64,000 nucleotides of DNA from Oceanobacillus arenosus. Its GTDB lineage: Bacteria; Bacillota; Bacilli; Bacillales; Amphibacillaceae. A program made the translations under genes and the position numbers. Shown here one piece after another: positions 25,705-34,554 of this stretch. The stretch is taken from assembly GCF_003369575.1 (NCBI RefSeq), contig NZ_PIOC01000023.1, forward strand, positions 2,115 through 66,114. The letters are read 5' to 3'. Each line of letters starts with the position of its first letter. Position 1 is the first letter of the stretch. Below the pieces are notes generated by a model. The model was not told where the DNA came from. It did no database searches and worked only from the letters and a program-made list of their open reading frames with translations.

Positions 25705-25732
25705 TAAAGTGAAACTTCATTCAGTGGGGGTC
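25704..25732. repeat. Repeat family D, copy 2
   Basis: Exact 29-base copy of 24640-24668 in the same orientation, 1064 bases apart. Its first base is the last base of the ssuA stop codon. Confidence 0.9.
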
Positions 25733-25782
25733 TTACTTCACGTTACATGCGGGATAAATAAATGTGAAAGGGGAGAAATCGA

Positions 25783-26628
25783 ATGGAAAAGCTTGAAAGT
25801 GAAGTCTCGTCCGTTCTGACAAAGGATTATGCTTCGAAAAGAAAACAACAAATAAAACGAAGTAAGAATGTGGAGAATATCGTCTTAGGAAGCATTATTT
25901 CCATTATTCTCCTATTCGTTTGGGAGATACTTAGCAGGCTAGAAGTATTTCCTTCCTACATGCTACCAGCCCCATCGGTCGTCTTAGGAACGATCATTGG
26001 ACTTGGGCAGGATGGTTCCTTATGGGGACATATTGGAATTACAACATATCGTGTACTCGCAGGATTTGTGCTAGGTACAGCTGTGGCGGTAGTTCTAGGT
26101 TCATTTGTCGGCTTTTATCAGAAAGCAGAACAGCTTTTTGATCCAATGATCCAGGCATTCCGTTCCATTCCCTCCCTTGCATGGGTACCGTTATTTATTC
26201 TGTGGATGGGGATTGGTGAACCATCGAAAATTACGATGATTGGGGTTGGCGTCTTTTTTCCGGTTTATTTAAATATGGTAAGTGGGATTTTTGGAGTCGA
26301 TCGGAAATTAATTGAGGTCGGGAAAATTAATAAACTTAACTCCTTCCAGCTCGTGACGAGAATTATTTTACCTGCATCTCTTCCATCTTTTCTCACCGGT
26401 TTACGAAGTGGTCTCGGCTTAGGGTGGATGTTCGTTGTTGCCGCAGAACTAATGGGGGCGAGCCAAGGTCTTGGATACTTATTAGTACTTGGGCAAAATA
26501 CCTTATCACCAGAAACAATTTTGGCTAGTATCATTTTATTCGCAGTGATTGGCAAGTTAACGGATTGGATTTTGAAAATAGTAGAAGCGCGAGCATTACA
26601 CTGGCAAGATCGACTAGTTAAATCTTAA
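25783..26628 (+). CDS. ssuC: Aliphatic sulfonate ABC transporter permease
   Basis: A 281-residue membrane protein with about six hydrophobic helices and a long polar N-terminus (residues 1-30). The cytoplasmic EAA loop that docks on the ATPase reads EVGKINKLNSFQLVTRIILPASLPSFLTG (about residues 178-206), with the conserved helix-glycine pattern of SsuC/TauC. It forms the channel for SsuA-delivered sulfonates. ATG 25783 follows AAAGGGGAG at 7-base spacing. It lies 78 bases after ssuA and 14 bases before ssuB. Confidence 0.9.
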   Translation: MEKLESEVSSVLTKDYASKRKQQIKRSKNVENIVLGSIISIILLFVWEILSRLEVFPSYMLPAPSVVLGTIIGLGQDGSLWGHIGITTYRVLAGFVLGTAVAVVLGSFVGFYQKAEQLFDPMIQAFRSIPSLAWVPLFILWMGIGEPSKITMIGVGVFFPVYLNMVSGIFGVDRKLIEVGKINKLNSFQLVTRIILPASLPSFLTGLRSGLGLGWMFVVAAELMGASQGLGYLLVLGQNTLSPETILASIILFAVIGKLTDWILKIVEARALHWQDRLVKS

Positions 26629-26642
26629 AAGGGGGGTACAGT

Positions 26643-27386
26643 TTGAGTCTAGAATTAAAAAACGTAGGTCGTACCTTTGCAGACAAACAGGCGGTGAGGG
26701 ATGTTTCCTTCACTGCTAAGCAAGGCGAAATTATTGGATTGTTAGGTACGAGTGGCTGCGGCAAGAGCACAATACTCCGAGCAATTTCTGGACTTGATTC
26801 CGAGTATGATGGAGAAATCGCCGTAAACGGTAAAGTCACAAGAGACATTCAAGAGGAAGTAGGATTCATCTTCCAAGAGCCTCGCTTGTTCCCTTGGTTA
26901 ACGGTACTCGATAATGTCACCTTTGGATTAAAGGGGAGTAAATCGGAGAAAGAGAAGCTTGGAAAAGCCTATTTAGAAAATGTCGGTTTGAATGATAGTG
27001 CACATCTATTTCCAAAGCAGCTATCTGGGGGAATGGCACAGCGGGTAGCGATAGCTCGTGCTCTTGTTACATCACCAGAAATATTACTGCTTGATGAGCC
27101 ATTTAGCGCACTAGATGCCTTTACAAAAATGCAGCTCCAGGATTTGTTGCTTAATATATGGAAAACGTATCAATCAACGATCGTCATCGTCACTCATGAT
27201 ATCGATGAAGCAACATATTTATGTGACCGGATTATTATTTTACGAGGACAACCAGGGAAAATAGATAAGGAAATAGGGATTAGTGAACCGCGGCCACGAG
27301 CAAGAGGCAGTATGCTTCTGGCAGATATAAAAACAGAAATATTAGAAAGTCTGGGTTTGAATCGAACGGAAGTGCTTGTGAAATAG
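26643..27386 (+). CDS. ssuB: Aliphatic sulfonate ABC transporter ATP-binding protein
   Basis: A 247-residue ABC ATPase. Walker A is GTSGCGKST (about residue 37), the Q-loop reads FIFQEPRLFPWLTVLDNV, the signature is LSGGMAQR, Walker B is ILLLDEPFSALD and the switch histidine lies in VTHDIDEA. The LSGGMAQR signature with EPRLFPW is typical of SsuB/TauB. It energises sulfonate uptake with SsuA and SsuC. The TTG start follows AAGGGGGG. Operon order is A-C-B rather than the B. subtilis B-A-C-D; the monooxygenase genes lie upstream in the same island. Confidence 0.9.
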   Translation: MSLELKNVGRTFADKQAVRDVSFTAKQGEIIGLLGTSGCGKSTILRAISGLDSEYDGEIAVNGKVTRDIQEEVGFIFQEPRLFPWLTVLDNVTFGLKGSKSEKEKLGKAYLENVGLNDSAHLFPKQLSGGMAQRVAIARALVTSPEILLLDEPFSALDAFTKMQLQDLLLNIWKTYQSTIVIVTHDIDEATYLCDRIIILRGQPGKIDKEIGISEPRPRARGSMLLADIKTEILESLGLNRTEVLVK

Positions 27387-27408
27387 ACTTTACTTGGTAG
27401 TTAAAACG

Positions 27409-27447
27409 CCACTGGAACTGGAATTTTATTCATTCCAGTTCCAGTGG
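27409..27447. terminator. Bidirectional terminator hairpin between ssuB and yitT-like gene
   Basis: CCACTGGAACTGGAAT (27409-27424) pairs perfectly with 27432-27447 over a 7-base loop. The T tract (CGTTTTAAC) is on the minus strand, suiting the YitT gene; ssuB transcripts meet the same stem. Confidence 0.75.
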
Positions 27448-27471
27448 TGTATTGCTAAAAGATGGTATTGA

Positions 27472-28338
27472 TTATAATTTCTGCCCGTAATATTTCTCCA
27501 ATGAAAACCCGCGACCCATAATTTCAGATGCGTTAATGAAGATAACAAACGATGTTGGCACTTCTTTTTGAAGTAATTTCTTTAAATGTACTGCTTCTGG
27601 TTGTTCGGCGACACATAAAAGCATTGTCTTATCTAGGTTTGAATAGCCACCAACAGAGCGTACTTTCGTTAATCCTCGATCAATTTCATCATGAATCAAG
27701 TTTTGCACCTTTTCCTCTTCTTCGGTAATGACAACAATTAGCTTCGTAGCAGAGGTCCGTAATTGGACAAAGTCAATCGCTTTTCCTGAAATATAAATTG
27801 CTAATAATGCGAATAAAGTTAGCTCTAAATTAAAGACGATAATGGATAAAGCGACAACAATTCCATCGACAATGAATTGTGAATAGCCACTTGAAATACC
27901 GGTGAATTTTTTAACAATCTGCGCAATTGCTGCTGTTCCCCCGGTTGATCCATTTCCACGATACACGATCCCAAGTCCAACACCAAGTAGGATCCCACCA
28001 TAAAGTGCGCCTAGCAATGGATTGGTAACGGTCAATGGAATATCTTCACTGAGAAAAATTATAAAAGGGACCCAAAATGTTCCGACTAATGATTTCCAAC
28101 TAAACTCCTTACCAAGTGCTAGCCAGCCAATAATAAAAATGGGGATATTGATGACCAGCTGTACAGCTGAAGGGCTAAAATGATACAACTCATTTAGAAT
28201 TGTCGAAACCCCAGAAATGCCACCCGCTGCAAGTTTTGATGGTAAGAAAAAAATATTGTAGGCTAAGCCAACTAATGTTGCACCGATAATGATATAGACA
28301 TATTCGGTGATATTTTTATTGCTTCTAAAAAAATTCAT
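27472..28338 (-). CDS. YitT family membrane protein
   Basis: A 288-residue protein with about five or six hydrophobic helices in the first 195 residues (for example GATLVGLAYNIFFLPSKLAAGGISG, LLGALYGGILLGVGLGIVYRGNGSTGGTA) and a soluble C-terminal DUF2179 domain (about 210-285, ending GRGFSLEKYYGQKL). This is the usual architecture of Bacillus YitT and its paralogues, which number several per genome. Function is unknown; transport or sensing has been suggested for the family. It stands alone between two convergent or tandem units. ATG 28338 follows GGAGGG. Confidence 0.88.
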   Translation of the reverse strand: MNFFRSNKNITEYVYIIIGATLVGLAYNIFFLPSKLAAGGISGVSTILNELYHFSPSAVQLVINIPIFIIGWLALGKEFSWKSLVGTFWVPFIIFLSEDIPLTVTNPLLGALYGGILLGVGLGIVYRGNGSTGGTAAIAQIVKKFTGISSGYSQFIVDGIVVALSIIVFNLELTLFALLAIYISGKAIDFVQLRTSATKLIVVITEEEEKVQNLIHDEIDRGLTKVRSVGGYSNLDKTMLLCVAEQPEAVHLKKLLQKEVPTSFVIFINASEIMGRGFSLEKYYGQKL

Positions 28339-28428
28339 GTTCCATTTCCCTCCAAATAATCATACCGTCTTTTACTGTATCATTCTGGAGTAATGGAGTA
28401 AATAAAGATTTAGCAAATAAAAAGATTT

Positions 28429-28887
28429 TTATACCGTTAATTTTTCTTTATTTCTTTCTAACATTTTTGCTGCGACCTTTTCTGTGAATTCTTTACCAAC
28501 AGTAGGAATAACGGTATTCAAAACTGGGTTAACCATCTGTCCGATGATGCCTTTTAGAGAGATGTTCAGATAACCGGACATTTCTACTGTGAAATCAGTT
28601 AATGTGATTGCCTTAAAATAGCCAGTTCCGATGCTTGCCTCATTTAATCGTGATAAGCGAAAAGCGATATCTGTTGGTTTATTCCATTCAATAATATCTA
28701 CTTTAAGATTGACTGTTTTCCTTATCACGCCGTCACCATGTAATTTCCAAATGGATCGTTGATTGTTGATGATTTCATGTTCAATATATCCTGGAACAAG
28801 TGGTGCCCAGTTATTGACATCACTAATAAATTCCCAAACTCTTTCAATCGGCATTTCGAGTCTAACTTGGTGTAAACCATGTACCAT
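28429..28887 (-). CDS. CoxG/SRPBCC-fold protein
   Basis: A 152-residue protein of the START/SRPBCC superfamily, similar to carbon monoxide dehydrogenase subunit G. The pattern LEMPIERVWEFISDVNNWAPLVPGYIEHEI at residues 9-38, followed by alternating beta strands and a long C-terminal helix (TVGKEFTEKVAAKMLERNKEKL), defines the ligand-binding helix-grip fold. No CO dehydrogenase genes are nearby, so a general hydrophobic-ligand or quinone-binding role is more likely. ATG 28887 follows AGGAGG at 8 bases. Monocistronic. Confidence 0.72.
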   Translation of the reverse strand: MVHGLHQVRLEMPIERVWEFISDVNNWAPLVPGYIEHEIINNQRSIWKLHGDGVIRKTVNLKVDIIEWNKPTDIAFRLSRLNEASIGTGYFKAITLTDFTVEMSGYLNISLKGIIGQMVNPVLNTVIPTVGKEFTEKVAAKMLERNKEKLTV

Positions 28888-29064
28888 TCCATTTTCCTCC
28901 TATGTAGTGTTGTTGATGAAAAAAGCATACAAATGTAATATATGATAAATATTGTTTTATAGTACTACAATCAGCAGATAGTTGAACGTATAAAAAAGTC
29001 TAATAGTCAAATGATAAATGAGAACAGATTGATACTGTTCAATTCCCCCGAGGAGTGATCGAGG

Positions 29065-29268
29065 ATGGCTGACAACAATCGTAATCAATTGTTAGTGCCA
29101 AATGCGGAAAATGCAGTGAACAAGATGAAGGAAGAAATCGCAAATGAATTCGAAGTTGAACTTGGAGCTGACACGACTGCACGTGAGAACGGATCGGTGG
29201 GCGGCGAGATGGTCAAAAGAATGATCCAAATCGCTGAAAAAAGTATGGCAGGTCGAGAAAATCAGTAA
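29065..29268 (+). CDS. Small acid-soluble spore protein, alpha/beta type
   Basis: A 67-residue DNA-binding spore protein. It has the two family signatures: MKEEIANEFEVELGADTTARENGSVGGEMV, which contains the germination-protease cleavage region around EFEVELG, and the C-terminal MVKRMIQIAEKSM. It coats and protects DNA in the dormant forespore and is degraded at germination. It is normally transcribed by sigma-G; I could not fix a convincing sigma-G promoter in the 178 bases upstream. ATG 29065 follows GAGGAGTGATCGAGG. A strong terminator follows. Confidence 0.92.
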   Translation: MADNNRNQLLVPNAENAVNKMKEEIANEFEVELGADTTARENGSVGGEMVKRMIQIAEKSMAGRENQ

Positions 29269-29276
29269 GTGAACGA

Positions 29277-29312
29277 AAAACCTGGTGCCCATCATATGGT
29301 GCACCAGGTTTT
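29277..29312. terminator. Bidirectional terminator between SASP gene and ilvE
   Basis: AAAACCTGGTGC (29277-29288) pairs with GCACCAGGTTTT (29301-29312), giving a T run on one strand and a run of A (T on the other strand) at the opposite end. Confidence 0.88.
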
Positions 29313-29324
29313 GTTATTAATCCA

Positions 29325-30419
29325 TTAAAGATTTATTTTACTTTTAATATTTACCTTTTCCAACCAATTAAACGGATCTTCTAATTTTCCATATTGAATT
29401 GCTGTAATCGTATCATATAATTTTTGTGAAAGCTCGCCGATTTCACCATTATTAATGACAAGATGTTCCCCTTGCCAGCGCAGTTCACCAATTGGCGAAA
29501 TAACTGCTGCAGTTCCAGAACCAAATGCTTCTTCCAATTGTCCACTTTGATGTGCTTCATACAATTCGGCCATCGATACTCTTCGTTCAGAGACAGGTAC
29601 ATTCCAATATTTTAATAATTGAAGAACGGAATCCCGTGTAATACCAGCAAGAATGCTTCCGTTTAATTGTGGTGTAACTACCTCACCGTTTATTTTGAAG
29701 AATACGTTCATCGCGCCTACTTCTTCAATATATTTTCGTTCCATACCATCAAGCCACAACACTTGTGAATAGCCTTCTTTTTCAACATTTTCCTGTGCCT
29801 TTAAACTCGCAGCATAGTTACCACCAGTTTTCGCTTCACCTGTTCCACCTTTTACTGCACGAACAAATTGGTCCTCTACCGCGATTTTTACCGGATTAAT
29901 TCCTTCTTTGTAATACGAACCAACAGGTGACATGATGACAATCAATTTATAATGTTTTGATGATGATACACCTAAATATGGCTCAGTCGAGATAATAAAC
30001 GGACGTATGTAGATTGAAGTTCCTTCAGAGTGTGGAATCCATTCCTTATCTACGATTAGCAGCTCCTTGATTGCTTCGAGTACAAAATCTTCATCAACTT
30101 GTGGAATGACAAGCCGGTCATTTGAATGATTTAAACGTTGAATATTCTTTTCTGGGCGAAATAACTGAATATCTCCAGTTTCTGTACGATATGCTTTTAA
30201 TCCTTCGAAAACAGATTGGCCATAGTGAAATATCATTGAAGATGGTTCAATCACAAGGGGTTGATAGGGTACAATACGCGCATCATGCCATCCGATTGGC
30301 TCTGCATAGTCCATTATGAACATATGATCAGTAAATACTCTGCCAAATTCTAGTTGGCTTTCATTTGGTTTTTCCTTCTTGTTGTTCGTTAATTCTACTC
30401 GTATCGTTTGGTCTTCCAT
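29325..30419 (-). CDS. ilvE: Branched-chain amino acid aminotransferase
   Basis: A 364-residue fold-type IV PLP aminotransferase that interconverts leucine, isoleucine and valine with their 2-oxo acids. Recognisable parts are GWHDARIVPYQPLVIEPSSMIFHYGQSVFEGLKAY near residue 43, the PLP lysine segment AVKGGTGEAKTGGNYAASL (about 190-208) and the cofactor loop GSGTAAVISPIG near the C-terminus. Length and pattern match Bacillus YbgE/YwaA. It stands apart from the ilv-leu operon 7 kb away but completes that pathway. ATG 30419 has GAGGAGAT upstream. Confidence 0.93.
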   Translation of the reverse strand: MEDQTIRVELTNNKKEKPNESQLEFGRVFTDHMFIMDYAEPIGWHDARIVPYQPLVIEPSSMIFHYGQSVFEGLKAYRTETGDIQLFRPEKNIQRLNHSNDRLVIPQVDEDFVLEAIKELLIVDKEWIPHSEGTSIYIRPFIISTEPYLGVSSSKHYKLIVIMSPVGSYYKEGINPVKIAVEDQFVRAVKGGTGEAKTGGNYAASLKAQENVEKEGYSQVLWLDGMERKYIEEVGAMNVFFKINGEVVTPQLNGSILAGITRDSVLQLLKYWNVPVSERRVSMAELYEAHQSGQLEEAFGSGTAAVISPIGELRWQGEHLVINNGEIGELSQKLYDTITAIQYGKLEDPFNWLEKVNIKSKINL

Positions 30420-30560
30420 CTCACTATCTCCTCGTATACTGAAAGTTTTCTATATATCATAATAGAAAATTTATTTGAATGCAAGCCCTTATTTAGAAAA
30501 TTCATGTTAAATTAGTATTAGGACTTTTCCTAACAAATTGATTCAAGGAGTTGCTGGACG

Positions 30561-31337
30561 TTGATAAAAGCTATTCTATTTGATTTAGATGATACATTAC
30601 TTTGGGATGAGAAAAGTGTGAAAACGGCTTTCGAAAAGACGAGTAATGTTGCACATGCAAAGTACGAAATTGACCAAGAAGTATTCGAACAAAAAGTGAG
30701 AGAGAACGCTTGCCGCTTGTATGCAAGCTACGATGTTTACCCGTTTACACAAATGATTGGAATTAACCCTTTTGAGGGTCTCTGGGCTGAATTTCTTGAT
30801 GAGGGGGAGGAATTTCGCAAGTTAAAGGAAATTGCGCCAACGTACAGGGAGGAAGCATGGACCCTTGGATTGCAGGATGTAGGAATTGATAATCCTGAGT
30901 TTGGACGTGAGCTTGCAGATTATTTTAGGGAGGCAAGGAAAGCAAGTCCATTTCTTTATGAAGATTCGTTAACGATTTTGGACCAGTTGAAGGGCGACTA
31001 TAAGCTGGGGTTGATTACCAACGGCTCGCCAAGTTTACAAAATTTAAAACTAGAGATCACACAAGAGCTCGTTCCGTATTTTAGCGAAATTATTATTTCT
31101 GGAGATTTTGGCAGAGGGAAACCAGATCCAACTATTTTTGAGCATGCACTTAAGGCTCTTTCGTTAGATAAAAATGAAGCAATTATGGTCGGAGACAATT
31201 TACATACCGATATTCTAGGAGCAAATCGTGCTGGGATTCCCTCTGTTTGGCTTAATCGGCATAATCGAGAAAAGGGGGAAATTAAGCCAATGTATGAGAT
31301 TTCGAATCTTTCTGAGCTTATGCGTATTTTGATATAA
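30561..31337 (+). CDS. YsaA-type HAD hydrolase, candidate phosphoserine phosphatase
   Basis: A 258-residue haloacid-dehalogenase phosphatase. Motif I is FDLDDTLL (residues 7-14), motif II LITNG (about 151), motif III FGRGKPDP and motif IV MVGDNLHTDILGA. A C1-type helical cap lies between motifs I and II, beginning WDEKSVKTAFEK. It closely resembles B. subtilis YsaA, a proposed phosphoserine phosphatase. It faces serA and a SerC-like aminotransferase gene across a terminator, so it could supply the third serine-synthesis step. TTG 30561 follows AAGGAG at 10-base spacing. The phosphoserine role is inference. Confidence 0.8.
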   Translation: MIKAILFDLDDTLLWDEKSVKTAFEKTSNVAHAKYEIDQEVFEQKVRENACRLYASYDVYPFTQMIGINPFEGLWAEFLDEGEEFRKLKEIAPTYREEAWTLGLQDVGIDNPEFGRELADYFREARKASPFLYEDSLTILDQLKGDYKLGLITNGSPSLQNLKLEITQELVPYFSEIIISGDFGRGKPDPTIFEHALKALSLDKNEAIMVGDNLHTDILGANRAGIPSVWLNRHNREKGEIKPMYEISNLSELMRILI

Positions 31338-31387
31338 AAAAATCACCCTGAGCTTGTGGATATCAGCATCATCACACCATCCATTCA

Positions 31388-31435
31388 AACAAATAAGGAT
31401 TAATCCGCTGCCAAACGGATTAATCCTTATTTGTT
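31388..31435. terminator. Bidirectional terminator between the HAD gene and serA
   Basis: A 20-bp perfect stem (31388-31407 with 31416-31435) around the 8-base loop CTGCCAAA, between two convergent genes. Confidence 0.88.
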
Positions 31436-31440
31436 AGATA

Positions 31441-33027
31441 TTAAAGATCAATAGCAATAACTTCTTTTATTTCTTCTAAATTCTTCAGTTCTTCTAAAGC
31501 ATCTTGTTCCAAGTGTTTGTCAATCGTTAGCATCATAATCGCATTTCCGCCAATATCGGAGCGATCTACTTGCATTGTAGCGATATTCACATCATGTTTT
31601 GCAAGCATGCTTCCCATTCTGCCGATAACACCGGGTTGGTCAATATGCTGGATGACGACCATATGTCCTTTAGGTGTCACATCGACATGGTAGCTATCTA
31701 CTTTGACAATTCTTGGTCCGAAGCCATTTAATAATGTCCCGGCAACCGCTTTTTGTTTCGATTTTGTCTTGATTTCCACGTTAATTAAATTCGTAAATCC
31801 TTTTAGTACCGATGTTTTGTTCTCGTTCACGGTAATTCCATTTCTTTCCGCAAGATATAATGCATTTACGTCATTTACATGACTGCCGAGATGACGTTTC
31901 AGAATACCCTTCACTAAATTTCTTGTTAGTGGTGCAACATCCATGTCATATAGCTCACCAGAATAGCTGATGCTAACTTCTTCTGCAACTTCTTTCGTTA
32001 AATCAATTAAGAATGCACCTAATCTCTCTGCTAAATCGAAGTATGGTTCAATTTTGGCAAGTGCTTCTTTTGGCAGTGAAGGTAGATTGACTGGATTCTT
32101 CACCATATCCCCATTTAAAAAGCTAATCACATCATGACTTACATCAATGGCAACACTTTCCTGCGCCTCAACTGTGCTCGCACCTAAATGCGGAGTGGCA
32201 ACCACTTCGGTAAGCTCCAGCAATTTATGATCCATGAAGGGTTCCTGTTCAAAAACATCCAATGCAGCACCAGCTACTTTTCCAGATAGAATTGCATCAT
32301 ACAATGCGTCTTCATCAATGATTCCGCCGCGTGCACAGTTGATAATTTGTACACCATTTTTCATTAGCGAGAAAGCTTCCTCGTTGATCATATGCCTCGT
32401 TTCCTTCAGTAATGGTGTGTGGACGGTGATAAAATCTGCTTGTTTAATCACATCTTCAAATGTTCCGTAACCAATTCCTAACTTCTCTGCCTTTTCCTCA
32501 GTTAAAAAGGGATCATATGCGATAACATTCATTCGCTGTCCTTTTGCTCTTGTAGCAACTTCTACACCAATTCTTCCAAGGCCAACAATGCCAAGGGTTT
32601 TATTTTTCAACTCAACCCCGACATATTTCTTGCGATCCCATTGTTGGTTTTTCAATGCATGGTATGCTTGCGGAATGTTTCTTGATAATGCCATCAGCAT
32701 TGCCATCGTATGCTCAGCAGCAGAGTTGGTATTTCCGTTTGGTGCGTTGACGACGATAATGCCATGCTCGGTTGCAGCATCAAGGTCGATATTATCGACA
32801 CCAACTCCTGCACGGCCAATGATTTTCAAATTTGTTGCCTTGCTAATAAGTGAACGAGTAACCTGGGTTTGACTACGTACGAGCAATGCATCGAATGCAT
32901 GAATTCGGTCCTCAAGCTGTTCAGCGGTTAAACCCGTTTCCATGACAATATTCACATTGTCTGCTTCTCTTAATGGATAAATACCTTCTTCGCTAAGTGG
33001 GTCACTAATTAATATATTAAAGCTCAA
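31441..33027 (-). CDS. serA: D-3-phosphoglycerate dehydrogenase
   Basis: A 528-residue enzyme catalysing the first step of serine synthesis, oxidation of 3-phosphoglycerate to phosphohydroxypyruvate with NAD. The catalytic/NAD core (1-315) has GRAGVGVDNIDLDAA, the nucleotide-binding GLGRIGVEVATRAKG (about 149-163) and the catalytic histidine in ATPHLGAST. An intervening ASB domain (about 320-450) and a C-terminal ACT domain (about 455-528, QHIDQPGVIGRMGSMLAKH) give serine feedback. The gene overlaps the upstream aminotransferase by 4 bases, so they form one transcription unit. Confidence 0.96.
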   Translation of the reverse strand: MSFNILISDPLSEEGIYPLREADNVNIVMETGLTAEQLEDRIHAFDALLVRSQTQVTRSLISKATNLKIIGRAGVGVDNIDLDAATEHGIIVVNAPNGNTNSAAEHTMAMLMALSRNIPQAYHALKNQQWDRKKYVGVELKNKTLGIVGLGRIGVEVATRAKGQRMNVIAYDPFLTEEKAEKLGIGYGTFEDVIKQADFITVHTPLLKETRHMINEEAFSLMKNGVQIINCARGGIIDEDALYDAILSGKVAGAALDVFEQEPFMDHKLLELTEVVATPHLGASTVEAQESVAIDVSHDVISFLNGDMVKNPVNLPSLPKEALAKIEPYFDLAERLGAFLIDLTKEVAEEVSISYSGELYDMDVAPLTRNLVKGILKRHLGSHVNDVNALYLAERNGITVNENKTSVLKGFTNLINVEIKTKSKQKAVAGTLLNGFGPRIVKVDSYHVDVTPKGHMVVIQHIDQPGVIGRMGSMLAKHDVNIATMQVDRSDIGGNAIMMLTIDKHLEQDALEELKNLEEIKEVIAIDL

Positions 33028-34184
33028 GATAATACCTCCTGTTGTAAATAAATTTCTTGGGCAGCCTTTACACCTTTGCCAAGATCGATTTTCTTACCAA
33101 TTTTTATCAAGCCAAGCTCGATAATGCCAATAATTTGTAGCACATCAGCAGGAGAACAGTAGCCCATATGACCAATTCGGAAAATCTCTCCCTTGAGATG
33201 CTGCTGTCCACCGGCAATACTTAGGCCAAATTCCTCTTTAATCACTTTTCTTAAATCCTCTGCCGAAAAATCTGCTGGACGAACGGCTGTTACAGTTGGT
33301 GATGCTGATTGGTCATCTGTTAAAAGCGGAATATCATGTGCACGGAAAGCAGCTCTCGTCATGTTCATCATTAATTGATGTCTGGCATAGACAATGTCCA
33401 ATCCTTCTTCATCAAAAAGATTTAGCACCTGATCCAAACCGAATAATAGAGAGGTTGCCGGTGTAAATGGTGTAGAATCCTCATTCATGCTGTTACGATA
33501 TTTTTGCAAATTAAAATAAAAGCTCGGCTGCTCATTTGCTTCAATTACTTTCCAAGCACGCTCACTAGCAGCAATAAAGGTTAATCCCCCAGGAAGCATG
33601 AACGCTTTTTGTGACCCTGTCACTAAAACATCAATATCCCATTCATCCATCTTTGTTTCGACGCCAGCTACACAGGAGACACCATCGACGACAATTAGTG
33701 CATCGGATTGCTCATGAACAACCTTAGCCAGCAGGTCAATTGGATTGAGAACCCCTGTTGATGTTTCACAATAAGTAGTGAAGACAACGGTAACCTGAGG
33801 ATGTTCAAGCAGTGCTTGCTTGAGTGCTGCTGGATTCACAGCTTCACCCCAAGCAACATTCAATTGATGGACGGTAATATTATATTCACGACAAATTTTA
33901 CTAAATCGTTCGCCAAATGCTCCGGTGACGACAACTAATACTTCGTCACCTGGTTTCACGGTATTCACGACCGCTGCTTCTAGACCCGCTGTTCCACTGC
34001 CGGCAATCACTAGTACATCTTGCTTGGTACCGAAAATTGGCTTTAATCTTGGTTTGATGGATTGTAATAGCTTTTTCGTCTCACTTGCGCGGTGCCCAAT
34101 CATCGGCTTACCCATTGCGCGAGTAACGCTTGGCGGAACCGGACTTGGTCCAGGAATCCTTAATAATTGTTGATCTGCTAGCAT
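33024..34184 (-). CDS. Class V aminotransferase, probable phosphoserine aminotransferase role
   Basis: A 386-residue PLP aminotransferase of the alanine-glyoxylate/serine-pyruvate group. The N-terminal RIPGPSPVPPSVTRAMGKPMIGHR and the PLP lysine K193 in VTGSQKAFMLPGG define it. It is not a classical SerC (GATAQFSMIPMN-type), but sits first in an operon with serA, overlapping it by 4 bases (ATGA). That context suggests it transaminates phosphohydroxypyruvate. PucG-type ureidoglycine-glyoxylate transaminase is the alternative family member, without purine-catabolism genes here. ATG 34184 follows GGGGGGA; an in-frame codon 36 bases upstream is rejected. Confidence 0.82.
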   Translation of the reverse strand: MLADQQLLRIPGPSPVPPSVTRAMGKPMIGHRASETKKLLQSIKPRLKPIFGTKQDVLVIAGSGTAGLEAAVVNTVKPGDEVLVVVTGAFGERFSKICREYNITVHQLNVAWGEAVNPAALKQALLEHPQVTVVFTTYCETSTGVLNPIDLLAKVVHEQSDALIVVDGVSCVAGVETKMDEWDIDVLVTGSQKAFMLPGGLTFIAASERAWKVIEANEQPSFYFNLQKYRNSMNEDSTPFTPATSLLFGLDQVLNLFDEEGLDIVYARHQLMMNMTRAAFRAHDIPLLTDDQSASPTVTAVRPADFSAEDLRKVIKEEFGLSIAGGQQHLKGEIFRIGHMGYCSPADVLQIIGIIELGLIKIGKKIDLGKGVKAAQEIYLQQEVLS

Positions 34185-34393
34185 TTCTAGTCCCCCCAAA
34201 AAAGTTAATTTCTTAACCATAAATATATTTATTATATTCGTATTATAAGTGTTGTCGATATATTTTACTAATTGTAAATTCTTCTCAAATACAGTGTAAA
34301 CGCTTCATCAACTGTTGGGATTGACTTAATTTTTTTAGTAGTTAAAAAAATATAACGACATTCTTATCGTCTAGGAAATTATTAAATTTGAAT

Positions 34394-34487
34394 GCTGTGG
34401 ATGACTTAATTACCGAGAATAGCCACGTCCTGTGGCAACGTCGAACCACCTCACGTCCGTGAGGCGCAGTCCGTACACAGCTCAAAC
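34394..34487. repeat. Dispersed repeat family A, copy 2 (internally deleted)
   Basis: A 94-base version containing GCTGTGGATGACTTAATTACC, GAGAATAGCCACGTCC and GTCCGTACACAGCTCAAAC but lacking the middle of the 3308 and 57246 copies. Its ends GCTGTG and CACAGC are inverted repeats. It stops 13 bases before the ilvD promoter. Confidence 0.85.
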
Positions 34488-34499
34488 GGGATAAATAGA

Positions 34500-34528
34500 T
34501 TGAACTATTGGAAAATTATCCATATAAT
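34500..34528 (+). promoter_or_regulatory. Sigma-A promoter of ilvD with CodY-like box in spacer
   Basis: TTGAAC (34500-34505), 17-base spacer, TATAAT (34523-34528). The spacer region AACTATTGGAAAATT (34503-34517) matches the CodY consensus AATTTTCWGAAAATT at 11 of 15 positions, consistent with the known CodY repression of ilvD in Bacillus. Confidence 0.7.
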
Positions 34529-34554
34529 AGTTTGTAAGAAAGGTGGCTAGTACT

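Noticed and set aside
28920-29064. Sigma-G promoter for the SASP gene
   Set aside because: Only partial matches to -35 and -10 elements at unsuitable spacing; not reported as a feature.
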